From CAYXZQ01 sp963717515 (GTDB lineage: Archaea > Nanobdellota > Nanobdellia > Woesearchaeales > DSVV01): DNA of 64,000 bases. The notes below the pieces were generated by a model. The model had not been told where the DNA came from. It ran no database searches and saw only the letters and a program-made list of their open reading frames with translations. The DNA lies in NCBI GenBank assembly GCA_963717515.1, contig OY970338.1, forward strand, positions 310,001 through 374,000. Reading direction: 5' to 3'. Numbering within the stretch: position 1 is the first letter of the stretch; each line of letters opens with the position of its first letter. The position numbers were made by a program, and so were the translations under genes. Positions 26,001-36,400 of the stretch are shown here, piece by piece.

Positions 26001-28949
26001 CCTGTATACCTGGTAGCCGTTGTAGAACTCCTGGTTCATCTTCATCTGGTTGATGTACTGGGCCTCGGTCAATTTACCATCGTTATCCTCAATTCTCTGA
26101 CCGTTCTGATCGACTTTGTAGTAATCATTGTCCTTGGACTTGAAATCATCGCATACAGGCGGGACATTTGGGCAGAGTATCCTGTCGCAGACATAATATG
26201 TATTCTTCATATCTTCCTGGGCCTGGGTGCATTGGTTGGTAGCCTGCACAGTGTTGGCTCCGCTGAAGAAACCCTTGACATAGTCATATGCAATCATGGC
26301 GCCGCAAGCGACAAGGCCGTACAATGATGCTGTACGCAGGAAATTCACTGCCTGCTTAGTGTTGTTTATCATCTCGTCAAGTGTCTTTATGGTCCTGTTA
26401 ATCATCTCAGGAGAGAGCCATTGCGTAATCAGTTCAGGCTTCTGCATGTCGAATACTGCGACAGGATAGACGCTGCATGTCGCTGTGCCCTGGGAATTTG
26501 AATATGTTATGTCCACCTGCATGAATGCATTGAGCTTGTCAGGCAGGTCATCTACCTTGCCATTGTATCTTTTGATAATTATCGGAACATTGACATAGAG
26601 CTCGCCTGTGTCCGGGCTGTACTGGCTGGCCCTCGCCCCTGTCGGGGTGATGTCGAGCAGCTCGCTCATCTTGTCGTCGTCTGCCATCAGCAGGCCATGG
26701 TTGCTCGTATCCTTGCCTATATGGATATTCGTGACCTTCGGAGTCCCTGTACCTGTGTAAGTTATGGGAAAGAATGAGCTTGCTGTTACTGATCCCTGGG
26801 AGATCTCCCGGGAGTAGATGTTGAATGGGAATGACTGGACAAGCCCCTCCTGGACAGACCAGTCAGCGCAGCCTGGCTTGTACTTGATGTTCTTCTCGAT
26901 TGAATAGGGATTTCCGGCGCTGTCAGTGACATTGAAGAGCAGGTTGTTTACACTGTCCTTGTTGACTTCATTCTCGACAAGACCCACTGTCAATGAGAAC
27001 TCACCATTGCCATCCGCTGTCGTCTCCATCTCAAGCCCCAGGCCGTAGCTCACGGGGTCTATCGTCGACATGAACTCCTCATACTTATCACCGTGCCTGA
27101 TGAACTCCTTGCAGCCGCCGTACCTGGTCTTTAGATTGGCATCCTTGCAGTATCCTTCGAAAGGGCCGAAATTCACGACAGTCACTTTTGCTCCAGGTTC
27201 AGTCTTTCCCTTGATATTGAATATCTTGAAATGGGTCTCCTTGGTGAAATCTGACTCAAATTCAAGCGACGGAGCTGTCCTGTCCAGGAGTATGCTCTTC
27301 CTGATGCTGAACGTGTTGCCTGCAGGGTCGGTCGCGACAGCGCTGAAATTGTATTTCCCTTCAGTGTTAAGTTCGAGATAATGCTTGAAGCTTCCATTGC
27401 CATCAGGCTGGAACTTGCCCTGGCCCCGTTCGCTGATGAAGAACTCCACAGATGCATCCAGGTCAGTCACTCCTGAAATTAGCACCTTGGACTCCCTTGT
27501 CGATGGAGGCACATTACCTAGTATGAGGATGGGCTGGGAATTGTCGCACACGATCTGGAAGGAGTCTGTGGCCTTGTTTCCGTTCACATCCCATGACATG
27601 ACCTCGACAAGATTGTTTCCCTTCTTGCCGTTGTAGATGACATTCGGGTCCAGATGGACTGAAAAGCTGAATTTTGTACCATTTATCTTTGACATGACCT
27701 GCGCCCTCGAGTCCTGATTGACAAATATGTACACTCTTGAGCCCACTTTAGTCGTGCCGCTCACATTGATGGTGCTCTTGTTAGTCAGACCGGGCGTCTT
27801 GTCAAGCTTCAGAAAGCCTTGGCCATTGACAGTGCCGGTGTCGATTGTCCTGAACGTGCTGTAAGTCGAAGTCATCCCATCAGATTCGACCTTGTAGTAA
27901 TAGGTCATGCCTGAGTTCAGGCTGGTGAGTGTGAAATTGTGCGCTGTAGTCTTCTGGTTGTCAGAAATAACCTGGCTGAAAGAATCGTCAGTGCTGAAAC
28001 GGACCTTTCCTGACGCCTCTATATTCGTCTGCCATGATATTGTCGCTGAGTTTGCTGTGATGTCTGCGGTATGGATACCCGAGAGTGAAAGCACAGGCTC
28101 GACTGCAAGGGTCTCAAAATAATTCCTCTGCGATTCTGAGTCACTGCATTTAACCTGGTAATAATACCTGGAACCAGAGACAAGTCCTGTCAATGAGACA
28201 GAATGGTCTGTGCCTGCTGCTGTCTGCCTCTGGAGGGACAATGCCGTGTTCTGGTCATAATACAGGGTGCATGCCACCTGCTTGCTGGTCTTCCAGGTCA
28301 CAATTGAGGAATCTGTCGATATATCTGAGACCTGGAGAAATGTTATCCCTATCTGCTCTGTGACTGTGGATGCCTTGAGGACATCAGATCTTGCAGACTC
28401 CAGGTCACTCCCGTCAAGGGCGCTGACCTCAAAGCTGTAGTCCTTTGACTGCGATAGGCTGCTGAATGTATATGATGTTTCATCTGTCTGGTCGACATAG
28501 CTGCTGTCCATGAAGACCTTATAGTGGACTGCTCCTGCCAGCTTGTTCCAGCTTATGGTTATAGAATTAGAGGTAGTCTCTGTTGCCTTCAGCCCCGTGG
28601 GCTTTGAGAGCTTGGTGATGAATGAATAATAATCCGAGCTTGCCGGCCCTGTCGAATCCTCTGAGATTGCCCTGTAATAGTATTTTGTGCCTGATTTTAA
28701 GCTTGTTATCCCGACACTGTGGTCTGTCTGTGTCTCGCCAGTCTCTGGCACGCTGTTCATGTTGTTGATGTCCTGACCATACTCGACCCTGCCGCTGGCA
28801 AGGACATTGGTCTTCCATTCCACTGTCGCGCCTGAATCAGTTATGTCTTTTGACTTGACAGTGCTCGGCACGATGGAGACGGAAAAGCAGATGGGCAGAG
28901 TGACTATGAGAATCGCCATGAAAACCGCAATGGACCTTATGTATCTCAT
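23034..28949 (-). CDS. Giant surface protein B of the 7-gene cluster
   Basis: 1971 residues. Order: signal peptide (1-23), about four Fn3 domains to residue 395 (repeated K/SGTKYYYRAIS, SGSRYYYQVKCS, SGMTYYYKVES), several Ig-like Big-type domains to about 700, a Cys-rich central part with YVCDRILCPN and CVCLPGLMSHLENWL, a hydrophobic stretch (RLLAQFVCDILIELFKLVLTFA), then further beta domains. The Cys-rich central part matches that of the 1101-frame protein in the same cluster (YVCDLVLC and CLPGILAKL), so the two are paralogues. It overlaps the upstream 642-residue gene by four bases. Secreted or membrane-embedded scaffold; function unknown. Confidence 0.75.
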   Translation of the reverse strand: MRYIRSIAVFMAILIVTLPICFSVSIVPSTVKSKDITDSGATVEWKTNVLASGRVEYGQDINNMNSVPETGETQTDHSVGITSLKSGTKYYYRAISEDSTGPASSDYYSFITKLSKPTGLKATETTSNSITISWNKLAGAVHYKVFMDSSYVDQTDETSYTFSSLSQSKDYSFEVSALDGSDLESARSDVLKASTVTEQIGITFLQVSDISTDSSIVTWKTSKQVACTLYYDQNTALSLQRQTAAGTDHSVSLTGLVSGSRYYYQVKCSDSESQRNYFETLAVEPVLSLSGIHTADITANSATISWQTNIEASGKVRFSTDDSFSQVISDNQKTTAHNFTLTSLNSGMTYYYKVESDGMTSTYSTFRTIDTGTVNGQGFLKLDKTPGLTNKSTINVSGTTKVGSRVYIFVNQDSRAQVMSKINGTKFSFSVHLDPNVIYNGKKGNNLVEVMSWDVNGNKATDSFQIVCDNSQPILILGNVPPSTRESKVLISGVTDLDASVEFFISERGQGKFQPDGNGSFKHYLELNTEGKYNFSAVATDPAGNTFSIRKSILLDRTAPSLEFESDFTKETHFKIFNIKGKTEPGAKVTVVNFGPFEGYCKDANLKTRYGGCKEFIRHGDKYEEFMSTIDPVSYGLGLEMETTADGNGEFSLTVGLVENEVNKDSVNNLLFNVTDSAGNPYSIEKNIKYKPGCADWSVQEGLVQSFPFNIYSREISQGSVTASSFFPITYTGTGTPKVTNIHIGKDTSNHGLLMADDDKMSELLDITPTGARASQYSPDTGELYVNVPIIIKRYNGKVDDLPDKLNAFMQVDITYSNSQGTATCSVYPVAVFDMQKPELITQWLSPEMINRTIKTLDEMINNTKQAVNFLRTASLYGLVACGAMIAYDYVKGFFSGANTVQATNQCTQAQEDMKNTYYVCDRILCPNVPPVCDDFKSKDNDYYKVDQNGQRIEDNDGKLTEAQYINQMKMNQEFYNGYQVYRQQNPGTKKTYQEYIKDNPDGFTDPLNSNTPARYNADIRGPDSWSTTMESDGTKEEIHIDYFRVKNRKIVDPMPPPVDGAGKIVVLQQTDITSKASTCKDGTLVVVSKKSDSSEGTFYFVGNKVDSLDVRCVEGQTPEELGPPDVNHLLGCYSEDCPQFDNTKCFGLDDISPAGGLFASARCVCLPGLMSHLENWLKIMEGAKDCLKQAQVGEVRGGYCERLLAQFVCDILIELFKLVLTFAQNQQVVGQKTFGQGGIGTDSVRDSLTNYKANSQQVTDSLSGRYGDIVKGKIGLSSDELVNKACVVAFTGDWSLLDSVLNNVVRTVEIDPTIWLEAESRSYGYDPFTGQMNIGYNIYIGIMPGGETTIKAWLECDQKFPGYQYCSSNAGTRPITGVPSHMSKDTAPFNQNLMFVDNNAKYWFNKAVLSVDYKVGGEDRHAELEKPIYKKGDISGECTFSMTAGGFSCQGITQLLPLGNVQLYSESQGSHLSPAVPRYRQGDPVTAAIKINNQFADPFYIIVKPDGDTPKEYRVEGSKDTHTITSTYTETTGSTNPVYMSENVYDLWLTTAGGSGAGATTGSVGQTLSLNKDLNVPPDIFSISRDSAVKSMSADIMVKLNDGTDAGPITCYINPDNEKYKQGVFVNGNFKSPTEMAGQTLIDYCNGYVSQHDYGTNCIDKTPTDFSTSTYNRVSGNYYSCIIPEDTFIDFKGADIKSITSVQFSNIEWATTNIQLKPTTFRVDFQGIPSASYTIDTSQSSSTATSSSSSRRTVTINVYKDTDNNGHGDTPIFYSGGTGDQTITFTYEYGGTNDNSRFDFIEPVGEYLNNDENKVPIGFNVWNPQQLFIAIQARNNQVKYDCLCKVDFSKGNDCVDTGKKTQTCNLAVSQKRTTLGQSKQPQFLEFLWDASSLDRQPTTMYDFFVYNKENAAFQDKVRRTFQFDKDGRLSQDALDICLGAGYCEGGFGEPVQSQLDTLLTTDTAAGPTVT

Positions 28950-30874
28950 CTTATCAGGGGAGGGTATTTATCAGAGTTTTCGACTGCATAGTCGACAAGC
29001 GCCTGGAACTCCTCAGGTGTCTGGGGAGCGACAAGCGGGTCTTTCTTCACTGCATAGAACAGTATGTACCTGCTGCTCTCAAGATCGCCTCCTGAGGGTG
29101 TCCAGTTGAGGGCAAGACCCCCTAGATATGTATCATCAGTGACAAGCTTTATGTCAAGGTTGTATGTGAAGTCACCAAGCATGAGGTCAAGCTTTGAATA
29201 GTATTCTGAGTCAGATGGGTAAACGATGGTCTGCTCAAATCCCTGGTCATCGTCCTTGATATCAATCATCACATATTCCCCAGCCTCAAGGCTCCTTTTT
29301 GTGATGACCCCGTTATGGTCTTCGACAACCTGGACCCTGTAGTCGAAATTCTTCAGCGGATACATATCGACTGTCACTTGCGAGCCGTCTGTACCAGGAC
29401 CGACTGTCATCTGCTTGCGTGCAATCTGGTATCCCTGCTTCTCGGCTATCACAAGTCCCCCGGAACAGTCAGGAAATTTCGTGTTGAGCACCGGGGCTGC
29501 GCCGGTCAGGAATGGGCCTTCCATCGGATACTCTGTCCTCCCTATTGGGCATCGGAAATTCACGCATTGGTAGCTTATGTTTGCTCCATCAAGAGTCTGG
29601 CCGGTGAGCGCATCCCTTGCAAACACCCTGAGGCTATACTGACGGTTATCATTTATCGACGGAGTCGAATGGATAAAACCGTTCGAGTCAGAGGTAAAAA
29701 CAGTAATCTTTGTTGTATTGGTGCAATAATCAGCATTCATGGTCTGGTCATAGTCAGTCGGCCACAGGGGGACCTCGTTGTACCTGTTAGGCAGGCCTCT
29801 TCTCATTATTACAGGCGTCGCAAAATAGAACTTGCTGTCAGGGTCATTGTCGTCGGTCACCTGGAATATGACAGGATACTGCACATTGTACTTATGGTGG
29901 AATACCTTGACGCATGACATAAGGATCTTCGAAAGCGTGAACTCAAATGGCTTAGTGAAGCCATTTTTGCTCGGAATAACGTCAAAATCCATGCCCCATG
30001 ACGGGTTGTAGACCACATTGACCTTGAAATCCCTGTAATCATTGGTCGTGAAAGGCACCTTGTACTGCTTGTCATAATAAGGAATCCCTGGCTCTTTGTA
30101 ATCCGTGTGCTCAAACTGAAGGTAATGCAGATTGTACATTATCATTGTCTTTGTATAATTCGCCATATCGCTTACACGCCAAACCCTTGGCCTGCATGTA
30201 ATCTCCATCCCTTCATACGGAAGGTAGTCAGAGCATGCTATCATCTCATCAGTGTAGTTTTCCAGGAAACCCTGGCTGTTCTCGTATTCCATAAGCTCCT
30301 TTGCAAGCTTGTACGTCTTGCCGAATCCTGACTTGAAGTCAACGCTGTAGTCGTCAATATAGACATATTCGTCCTGGGCTCCAGGATGCCTCACCCTCAG
30401 CCTGTAATTTGTCTTGATGCTCACGTCCCTGTCCCCTATCTGCGCATCTGTCGATATGTTGGACAATGGAACAATCTCATACTCAGGAAAAGCCCTGAAG
30501 TCATCGATGCAGTCCGGAAGGTTTTCTGTGACGTAAACTCCCAGCTCCTGGTCCATCTGCTGCACAGACGGCATCATGTCCCTGCCCCTGTAATACCAGT
30601 ACGGCACCTTGAATCCCATGGAGATGTAGGAATTGCTCAGCCTGAGATTATCGGGTATGTTGATATAGCCCCCCTGCACTGACATTATCTCGAGGCCGTT
30701 TCTTGCGATCCCCTCGATGCAGCTCTCAGTAAATGTTGTCACTGCGTCTGATCTCTTTGGAAGAAAGCTCGGCGCAGGGATTATGCCCTGGTAGAAAGAA
30801 TATACAAGAGTGATGATAAGCAGGATGAACAGTCCGATGATGATGAAGACAGATATCATTCCTCTTTTTTCCAT
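28946..30874 (-). CDS. Pilin-like anchored surface protein B
   Basis: 642 residues. The N-terminus KRG-MISVFIIIGLFILLIITL looks like a type IV prepilin: basic residues and Gly before a hydrophobic helix without further signal sequence. The large outer part shares with the 739-residue protein: Cys-Ile/Leu-Glu and GGYI..P near residues 50-70, PYWYY, NLPDC(I)DDF, a QYPVIFQVTD strand and a carboxypeptidase-regulatory-like domain with FPDCSGG followed by YPLK. They are paralogues. A TATA box TTTATATATC at about 30898-30908 may give it its own leaderless transcript. Coupled by ATGA to the giant protein. Confidence 0.75.
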   Translation of the reverse strand: MEKRGMISVFIIIGLFILLIITLVYSFYQGIIPAPSFLPKRSDAVTTFTESCIEGIARNGLEIMSVQGGYINIPDNLRLSNSYISMGFKVPYWYYRGRDMMPSVQQMDQELGVYVTENLPDCIDDFRAFPEYEIVPLSNISTDAQIGDRDVSIKTNYRLRVRHPGAQDEYVYIDDYSVDFKSGFGKTYKLAKELMEYENSQGFLENYTDEMIACSDYLPYEGMEITCRPRVWRVSDMANYTKTMIMYNLHYLQFEHTDYKEPGIPYYDKQYKVPFTTNDYRDFKVNVVYNPSWGMDFDVIPSKNGFTKPFEFTLSKILMSCVKVFHHKYNVQYPVIFQVTDDNDPDSKFYFATPVIMRRGLPNRYNEVPLWPTDYDQTMNADYCTNTTKITVFTSDSNGFIHSTPSINDNRQYSLRVFARDALTGQTLDGANISYQCVNFRCPIGRTEYPMEGPFLTGAAPVLNTKFPDCSGGLVIAEKQGYQIARKQMTVGPGTDGSQVTVDMYPLKNFDYRVQVVEDHNGVITKRSLEAGEYVMIDIKDDDQGFEQTIVYPSDSEYYSKLDLMLGDFTYNLDIKLVTDDTYLGGLALNWTPSGGDLESSRYILFYAVKKDPLVAPQTPEEFQALVDYAVENSDKYPPLIR

Positions 30875-30927
30875 ATGGATTTAACCCCTGATTTATTGAT
30901 ATATAAATGTTTTTACTGACTACATTT

Positions 30928-31722
30928 TCATCTTACCAAAGGCCCTATCACCCTTGCGAGATAGTACTTGCTCCAATTGAAGAACAGCACAAACAGGAGC
31001 AGTGTCAGGATGCCTGACAACGTCCTGGGAAGATTAGAGACCAGTGAGATGAGGATGAACAATATTGCCAGGACTGCTGCCATCAGCACATAAGGCAGTA
31101 TGAAGAGATATATCCTGCCGAATGCGATGCCGAGGGTCTTTCGGAACGAGTTCCAGAACACCCTGTTGATTATCAGCACCGGCTGGAACACAAGATACAC
31201 ATGGACTGATATGGGGATTAGGATGAACAGGACGAACATTGAAAAGGCATCTGTCTTGAGAGCTGCATAGCTGATATAGAACAGCAATATGATAATCAAG
31301 GAAAGGATGATTTCCATGAGCACGAACCTTGCAAGATTCTTTTTGATAAATTCAGCGACAGTCTTCTTTGAGAGCTTTCCTGATGTCACTATCTTCCAGA
31401 TGAGCCCCTTGAAGAATGAGAAGGACAGGACGATGATAATGAAAAGCCCGATTATCCAGAGGAAGAGATGAAATCCCTCGCTGGTGAGTCCTGATACTGC
31501 ATCACCTGCGAATTCTGAAGGCACCTGGGAATACATCATGAGGCTCGTGTAGAAGGAGCTGAACCTGTCCAGGAAATAGACCGGGACGATGATCAGCATG
31601 ACAGCCGCGATTATGCCATAGAACACCATGTCTATAAGGACCACGAAATGGAAGAGCCTGCTTGCCTTAAAGCTCTTCAAAAAATCCGCCATGCTTTTTT
31701 TTAGGTATGCTGTCAGTCCCAT
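30928..31722 (-). CDS. Polytopic membrane protein B of the surface cluster
   Basis: 264 residues, about six hydrophobic segments with a large N-terminal loop, ending in NWSKYYLARVIGPLVR. No motif recognised; overall it resembles DUF4013/BPD-like archaeal membrane proteins, which is a weak comparison. A TATA-like TTAAATATATAAAG at about 31742-31755 is about 27 bases before the ATG, so it probably has its own promoter. It stands first in the second half of the cluster, in the same position as the 262-residue membrane protein of the first half, though they are not clearly homologous. Confidence 0.7.
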   Translation of the reverse strand: MGLTAYLKKSMADFLKSFKASRLFHFVVLIDMVFYGIIAAVMLIIVPVYFLDRFSSFYTSLMMYSQVPSEFAGDAVSGLTSEGFHLFLWIIGLFIIIVLSFSFFKGLIWKIVTSGKLSKKTVAEFIKKNLARFVLMEIILSLIIILLFYISYAALKTDAFSMFVLFILIPISVHVYLVFQPVLIINRVFWNSFRKTLGIAFGRIYLFILPYVLMAAVLAILFILISLVSNLPRTLSGILTLLLFVLFFNWSKYYLARVIGPLVR

Positions 31723-31753
31723 ATTCTATCAAATCCATGTCTGCTTTATATAT

Positions 31754-33424
31754 TTAACCGCAAAGGTCTGCTATCGTGTCGCTTCCCGCAAGCTTGAATT
31801 TCCTGGGGTTAGCCTCATCATCAAATTTCAGGTAGACATAATCAAACCTGCACTGCGGGTCTGTGCCGCACTCGAATATCATGTCCTCATCACTGTTGCC
31901 TGCATATAGCATCTCGAAGACCTGCTTGAAGGCGAGAGCCCCATGATCCTCCCAGAAGTCCAGCGAATCGTTACCTGTGCAGGAATTGACAAGATACACC
32001 TGCCATTTCGGAGCGCCAAGGTCTCCCACCAGCTTCACAGTGACATCGTACCTGTATATAGTGCCGGTTATCTCCTCCACATCGCCGAATACGACTGCGG
32101 TCCTAATATTGTTATAGATGTCGTCCTCAAGCTGTGACTGCCAGTCAGATTGGGGGACAGGTATTCCGTGAATCCTGTTGCTGAAATCAGTGTCGCCCTT
32201 GTCTATCTTGTCATTGCAGAATGCCTCATAGGGCCACTTGTTGGAGAACGGCCCGAGGACCTCGTCAAGGTATGCAGTGAGGACCTGGGAGATTGCGCTA
32301 TCAGTGTACTGCGTGAGATCAACCATGTAATTCTCATTTTTCTTTTTAGTGTCAGGGCAGATGCCGCCTGGCTGTGTTTTGCATGCTTCATCCAGCTTCT
32401 TGCCTGTGTATTCGTTAATCTTCTTCATCTCTGCATAATCTTTTTCATCGAGGTATATCTCTTTGCCATCCTTTACCGGAAGCAGGCATGGCCCTTTGCC
32501 ACCGTAAACTGTACAATACTTATTGAGCCGGTATTGGTTCTTGCCGACGAAAAAATTACCATCCTTATCATAGGTTATCTTTTGTTCTGAAGGAGTTTTA
32601 TCGGTTCCAACTTGGGGGGACTTGATTTTTATCTCGGCAGTCCTTGAATTATCGCTATAAGAAGAGGTCACTGTAATTGTCCCTGTGCTCCCGGGAATCT
32701 TGAAAGGGTCAGGTGAATATAGGGGTGTTGTGGTTTGAGCAGTTGCAGATTGTTTGGTAGTTTTTGTATCAGAATTCTGATTATCCGAAGAATCAGCAAT
32801 ACCACTCTCTCCATTAAATGGTGGATAACCAGCAGGCCCAGGAGGGATTCCCAATTGGTAAGGTGTCTCTTCTTGTGTCTCGGTATTGTAAACTGATATT
32901 ACATTACCAGAAATATCATAAGCATACACATTATTCCCATCGGCCCGCATATCTGATTGAGCATACTTTGAAATCCACAGGTAATAACTTAATTTATCAC
33001 TGATTTTGAGAGCAGGAAGTTCTCCATTTTCAGTCTGTACCTGCGGTGTTAATTTTTGGTTTGTTTCGGTTTTTGTATTAGATTGAGTATTACTTAAACT
33101 CACTGTTTTACTCATTTCAAATTTTAATGGTGGATCAATATTATATAGGGCAAATTCCAACTGATCAAATGAAGAATAACCTGTTGACCATGCGGCTTCT
33201 CCATTGGAAGGCTCAAAAAAAATTGGACCATTCCCGGTCTGGGAAAATATTTCTTTATTATTATCTGCATCGGCATATGTCCTAATTTCTTGCTCAATAT
33301 TCAACGTGACCATGCCGGTCATCTGGCTTCTGTCTCCTGGCATGTGCTGCAAGATGACAAAACTTCCGACGATTATCAGAAGGATTGCCAAGGTCGGTAT
33401 TTTCCATCCTCTTTCCATTCTCAT
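31754..33424 (-). CDS. Anchored surface protein, the unpaired cluster member
   Basis: 556 residues. An N-terminal membrane anchor (TLAILLIIVGSFVILQHMP) is followed by a Ser/Thr/Gln-rich linker (to about 240) and a folded C-terminal part with paired Cys (YCTVYGGKGPC, CKTQPGGICP, ECGTDPQCRF). No known domain recognised. Its start overlaps the stop of the preceding 1100-residue gene by four bases (ATGA). It has no paralogue in the other half, so it may be the joining or unique component. Confidence 0.7.
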   Translation of the reverse strand: MRMERGWKIPTLAILLIIVGSFVILQHMPGDRSQMTGMVTLNIEQEIRTYADADNNKEIFSQTGNGPIFFEPSNGEAAWSTGYSSFDQLEFALYNIDPPLKFEMSKTVSLSNTQSNTKTETNQKLTPQVQTENGELPALKISDKLSYYLWISKYAQSDMRADGNNVYAYDISGNVISVYNTETQEETPYQLGIPPGPAGYPPFNGESGIADSSDNQNSDTKTTKQSATAQTTTPLYSPDPFKIPGSTGTITVTSSYSDNSRTAEIKIKSPQVGTDKTPSEQKITYDKDGNFFVGKNQYRLNKYCTVYGGKGPCLLPVKDGKEIYLDEKDYAEMKKINEYTGKKLDEACKTQPGGICPDTKKKNENYMVDLTQYTDSAISQVLTAYLDEVLGPFSNKWPYEAFCNDKIDKGDTDFSNRIHGIPVPQSDWQSQLEDDIYNNIRTAVVFGDVEEITGTIYRYDVTVKLVGDLGAPKWQVYLVNSCTGNDSLDFWEDHGALAFKQVFEMLYAGNSDEDMIFECGTDPQCRFDYVYLKFDDEANPRKFKLAGSDTIADLCG

Positions 33425-36400
33425 TGCCTTACGAACTGCTTATCTTTGCCTGTGACACCAGTTATCTTTTCCTTTGCCCCATCTTCAGTGTCCTGGTCGC
33501 TCTGCGAGAAGAACTTGTGATTGGCTATCTGGTCGATGGTGTCGACGGTCTCTGAGAGTTTCATGAACCATCCTATTGTTGCATATATCTTATAAGCTGT
33601 GCAGGTAGATCCGGTTACAGCATTGCTTGGCCAATCACTCGGACAGCCAGCCAGCTGTATAAGGCCTTTCTTGATTCCATACAATGCATAATTTACAATG
33701 ATGCTCTTTAAGAATTCATCGACAAGATACCAGAACTCGCCGACCACAAGGTCGCAGACCTGGGTGTCATAGTAGTCATCGCACTGCGCAACGTCCATGT
33801 TCGGGTTGACAGAGGCTGCATTGACGCAAACATTGTATGTTATGAGCACTGCTTTGTAGGTCTTGAGCTTTGCAAGTATCCCCGGAAGGCAAGGGGGCGA
33901 GCACCAGACAGAGACGATCAGGCTCTTCTGCGGGTCAAAGTTGAACTGCGCATCTTTGATATCATTGTTTGGTGTCGGATATATGCTATGCAGATAGCCA
34001 TTCATTGTTTTGCTCATTTCCTGGCCGAACTTGTCTCCCCAGAAATTGCTGCAGTCCTCGCAGAGCACAAGGTCGCAGACGTATCCGAAGCTAAAATATT
34101 TTTTCGTCGACTGGGGTATGATATGGTCTTTGGCATTATCCTCCATCAGCTTGGTCATCTTTTGATCCATTGTGCCCCCTTCCATTCCTTTAAGCTCCTC
34201 AGGTGTATATCCATACCAGTATCTGTCGAGCTTCCAACTCTGGAAATAACAGGAATTGACGCTCCCCCATTGCCAGTAAGCAAACCCCTGGTACAGTACG
34301 CATATCCCGTCTATCAGTTGCCTGAGCAATTGGAAGAGCTGGCATAAGGGCTGGAGGAGCTTGACCCAAAAGTCTATCCAGTTGATGAGGGTGTTCAGGG
34401 AGTCGAGCTGCGATTTCTTCTCTGTTATCTTGTCGATCGTCGATATGTCCGGCGATGAGAACAGTTTTCCAGTGAGCGGCACATTTATGGTGACATTCAC
34501 CATCTCATTCGGAGAGTAGACATCGCTGTTCTTTGCCCTCCCCTGGATGACCTCTCCAGTACATAGGATCTTGACCCCTGTCGCATTGTAGAGGCTGTTG
34601 TTGTCATAATGCGGAATTTCGATGAGTGCATACTTGTCGCTCCTGTCGGTGTCAGGATAATAGAATTGATCCTTAACAGTATAGGCTTCAAGCGTATCTT
34701 CAGTATTTGGTATGACCAGCGTGCCCTGGCAGGATGTCAATGTAAAATCATGCACATACGACCTGCCGCTCAAAGGGACCAGCCTCACACCTGAGCGGAT
34801 GATGGTCCCGTGGGATGACATGAATAGGAAATTGCGGTTGAGCTTGTTGACATCGTAGCTCTCTGCCTCATCCTCCCAGAAGTCCGCCTTCTTGTTCGTG
34901 ACTTTCGCGATGTAGACTGTGCCATACGCACCATCTGCTGAACTGTCTTTTGTATTTCCTGCATTGTCAGTCGCTGTGACACTGACCTTTGCTGTCTGGG
35001 CTGCATCGTAATTGCCGCTGTATTCCCAATCGCATTCCCATAAACTGTCACTTACCTCTTCGCAGGAATCTGCAGGAGTCGAATAGTTTATCTCGCTGTT
35101 GAACTGGCTGAAATCAGCCAGCACATTCGCAGACTCAAGACCTGAATACTGCTCTTTGATGTAAGCTACGACGCTTGCGATATCAGTCTCCCGTAGCACA
35201 TCGATATCCGCACCGAGAGGCTTGATAGTGATGTTCACGAAGCCCGGCTTCTCATCATCAAAGACGAACTCCTGCCTGCTGATGCCTGAAGCGCCCTGCC
35301 ACCTGTTCCCCATATCATCAACAAGCTTCTGCACCTGCACCTCAATCTTCTGACCATTCTGCTTTGCCGCTACAGTCAGGCGGTTCCAGTAACAGTACCA
35401 ATACCCCCCTGTATAATTGCATGAATCTGCCTGCACTGAACCATACCCTTGGTTGAGGCTATAGAGATTGAGATATGCCTCACCCTTGCCCATTCCTGCA
35501 CCTGACTCATCGATTTTTGCGATTATGGTATTATCATCTTTCTTCAAAAATTTTGTTCCATTGTCATTGGCATGGCCGGAATCGATGGATACAATGGAAG
35601 GGGCTTCCCTGTCCAACTTGAGATTCAGGGTCTTCGAAATCTGTGCAGAAAGCCCTGAATTATCAGTCGCATTGATGAAAATCTGGACATTGCCGTCGAC
35701 ACCGTCGACCAGCACATCCCATGTGCATTCAAGGCTGTTATCTGTGCCCTGGCAGTCAGGCGACACCTTCCTGTAATTATCAGGAGTAATTGTATTAAGG
35801 GCAGAAAAATCCCCCCATATGCTTCCTTCTGAAACTCCGCTCGCCTCATCTGATATTTCCACTGAGACAACTGCCTCGATGGGCGTCAATGATGTGTATT
35901 TGAGCGGGAGCCCATTATATGTGATATTGAGCCCTGTGATCTCAGGTGGATTATAGTCTATATAGATGTTCTTGCAGGAGGTGGATTTCGCACCGAAATT
36001 GTCATATGCATTGATGCAGAATTCTGTCGAGCCCTCTTCAAGGCCAAGGCTCTCTGGTGAGAATGTTATATTAGAGGATTTCAGGCATCCCTCCCCACCT
36101 TCCAGTGTCTGCTTTACAACACCGTCAAATGTGAACTCAATCTTATCTATCCCCGAACAGTAATCATTGCACCCGCTGCATGCTGAGTCTTCTACATCAT
36201 AGTCTGCCTCGATACCATTGGCTGAGTCCATCTTGAAATCAAAACCCTTGATATCAGGCGGAGAAGAATCGACATAGAATGTCCCGTCCAAAGCGTCAAG
36301 CCTGAAGAAGTAATTATCATACAGCTTTACCTGGATGCTTTTCCTGCCTGGCTCCCATTCCCTGTCACCGGATGTATATTGGCACAGGAATGAATCTCCA

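Noticed and set aside
25743..26327. 194-codon plus-strand ORF inside the giant surface gene
   Set aside because: Antisense shadow; the minus-strand frame continues through it with recognisable domains.
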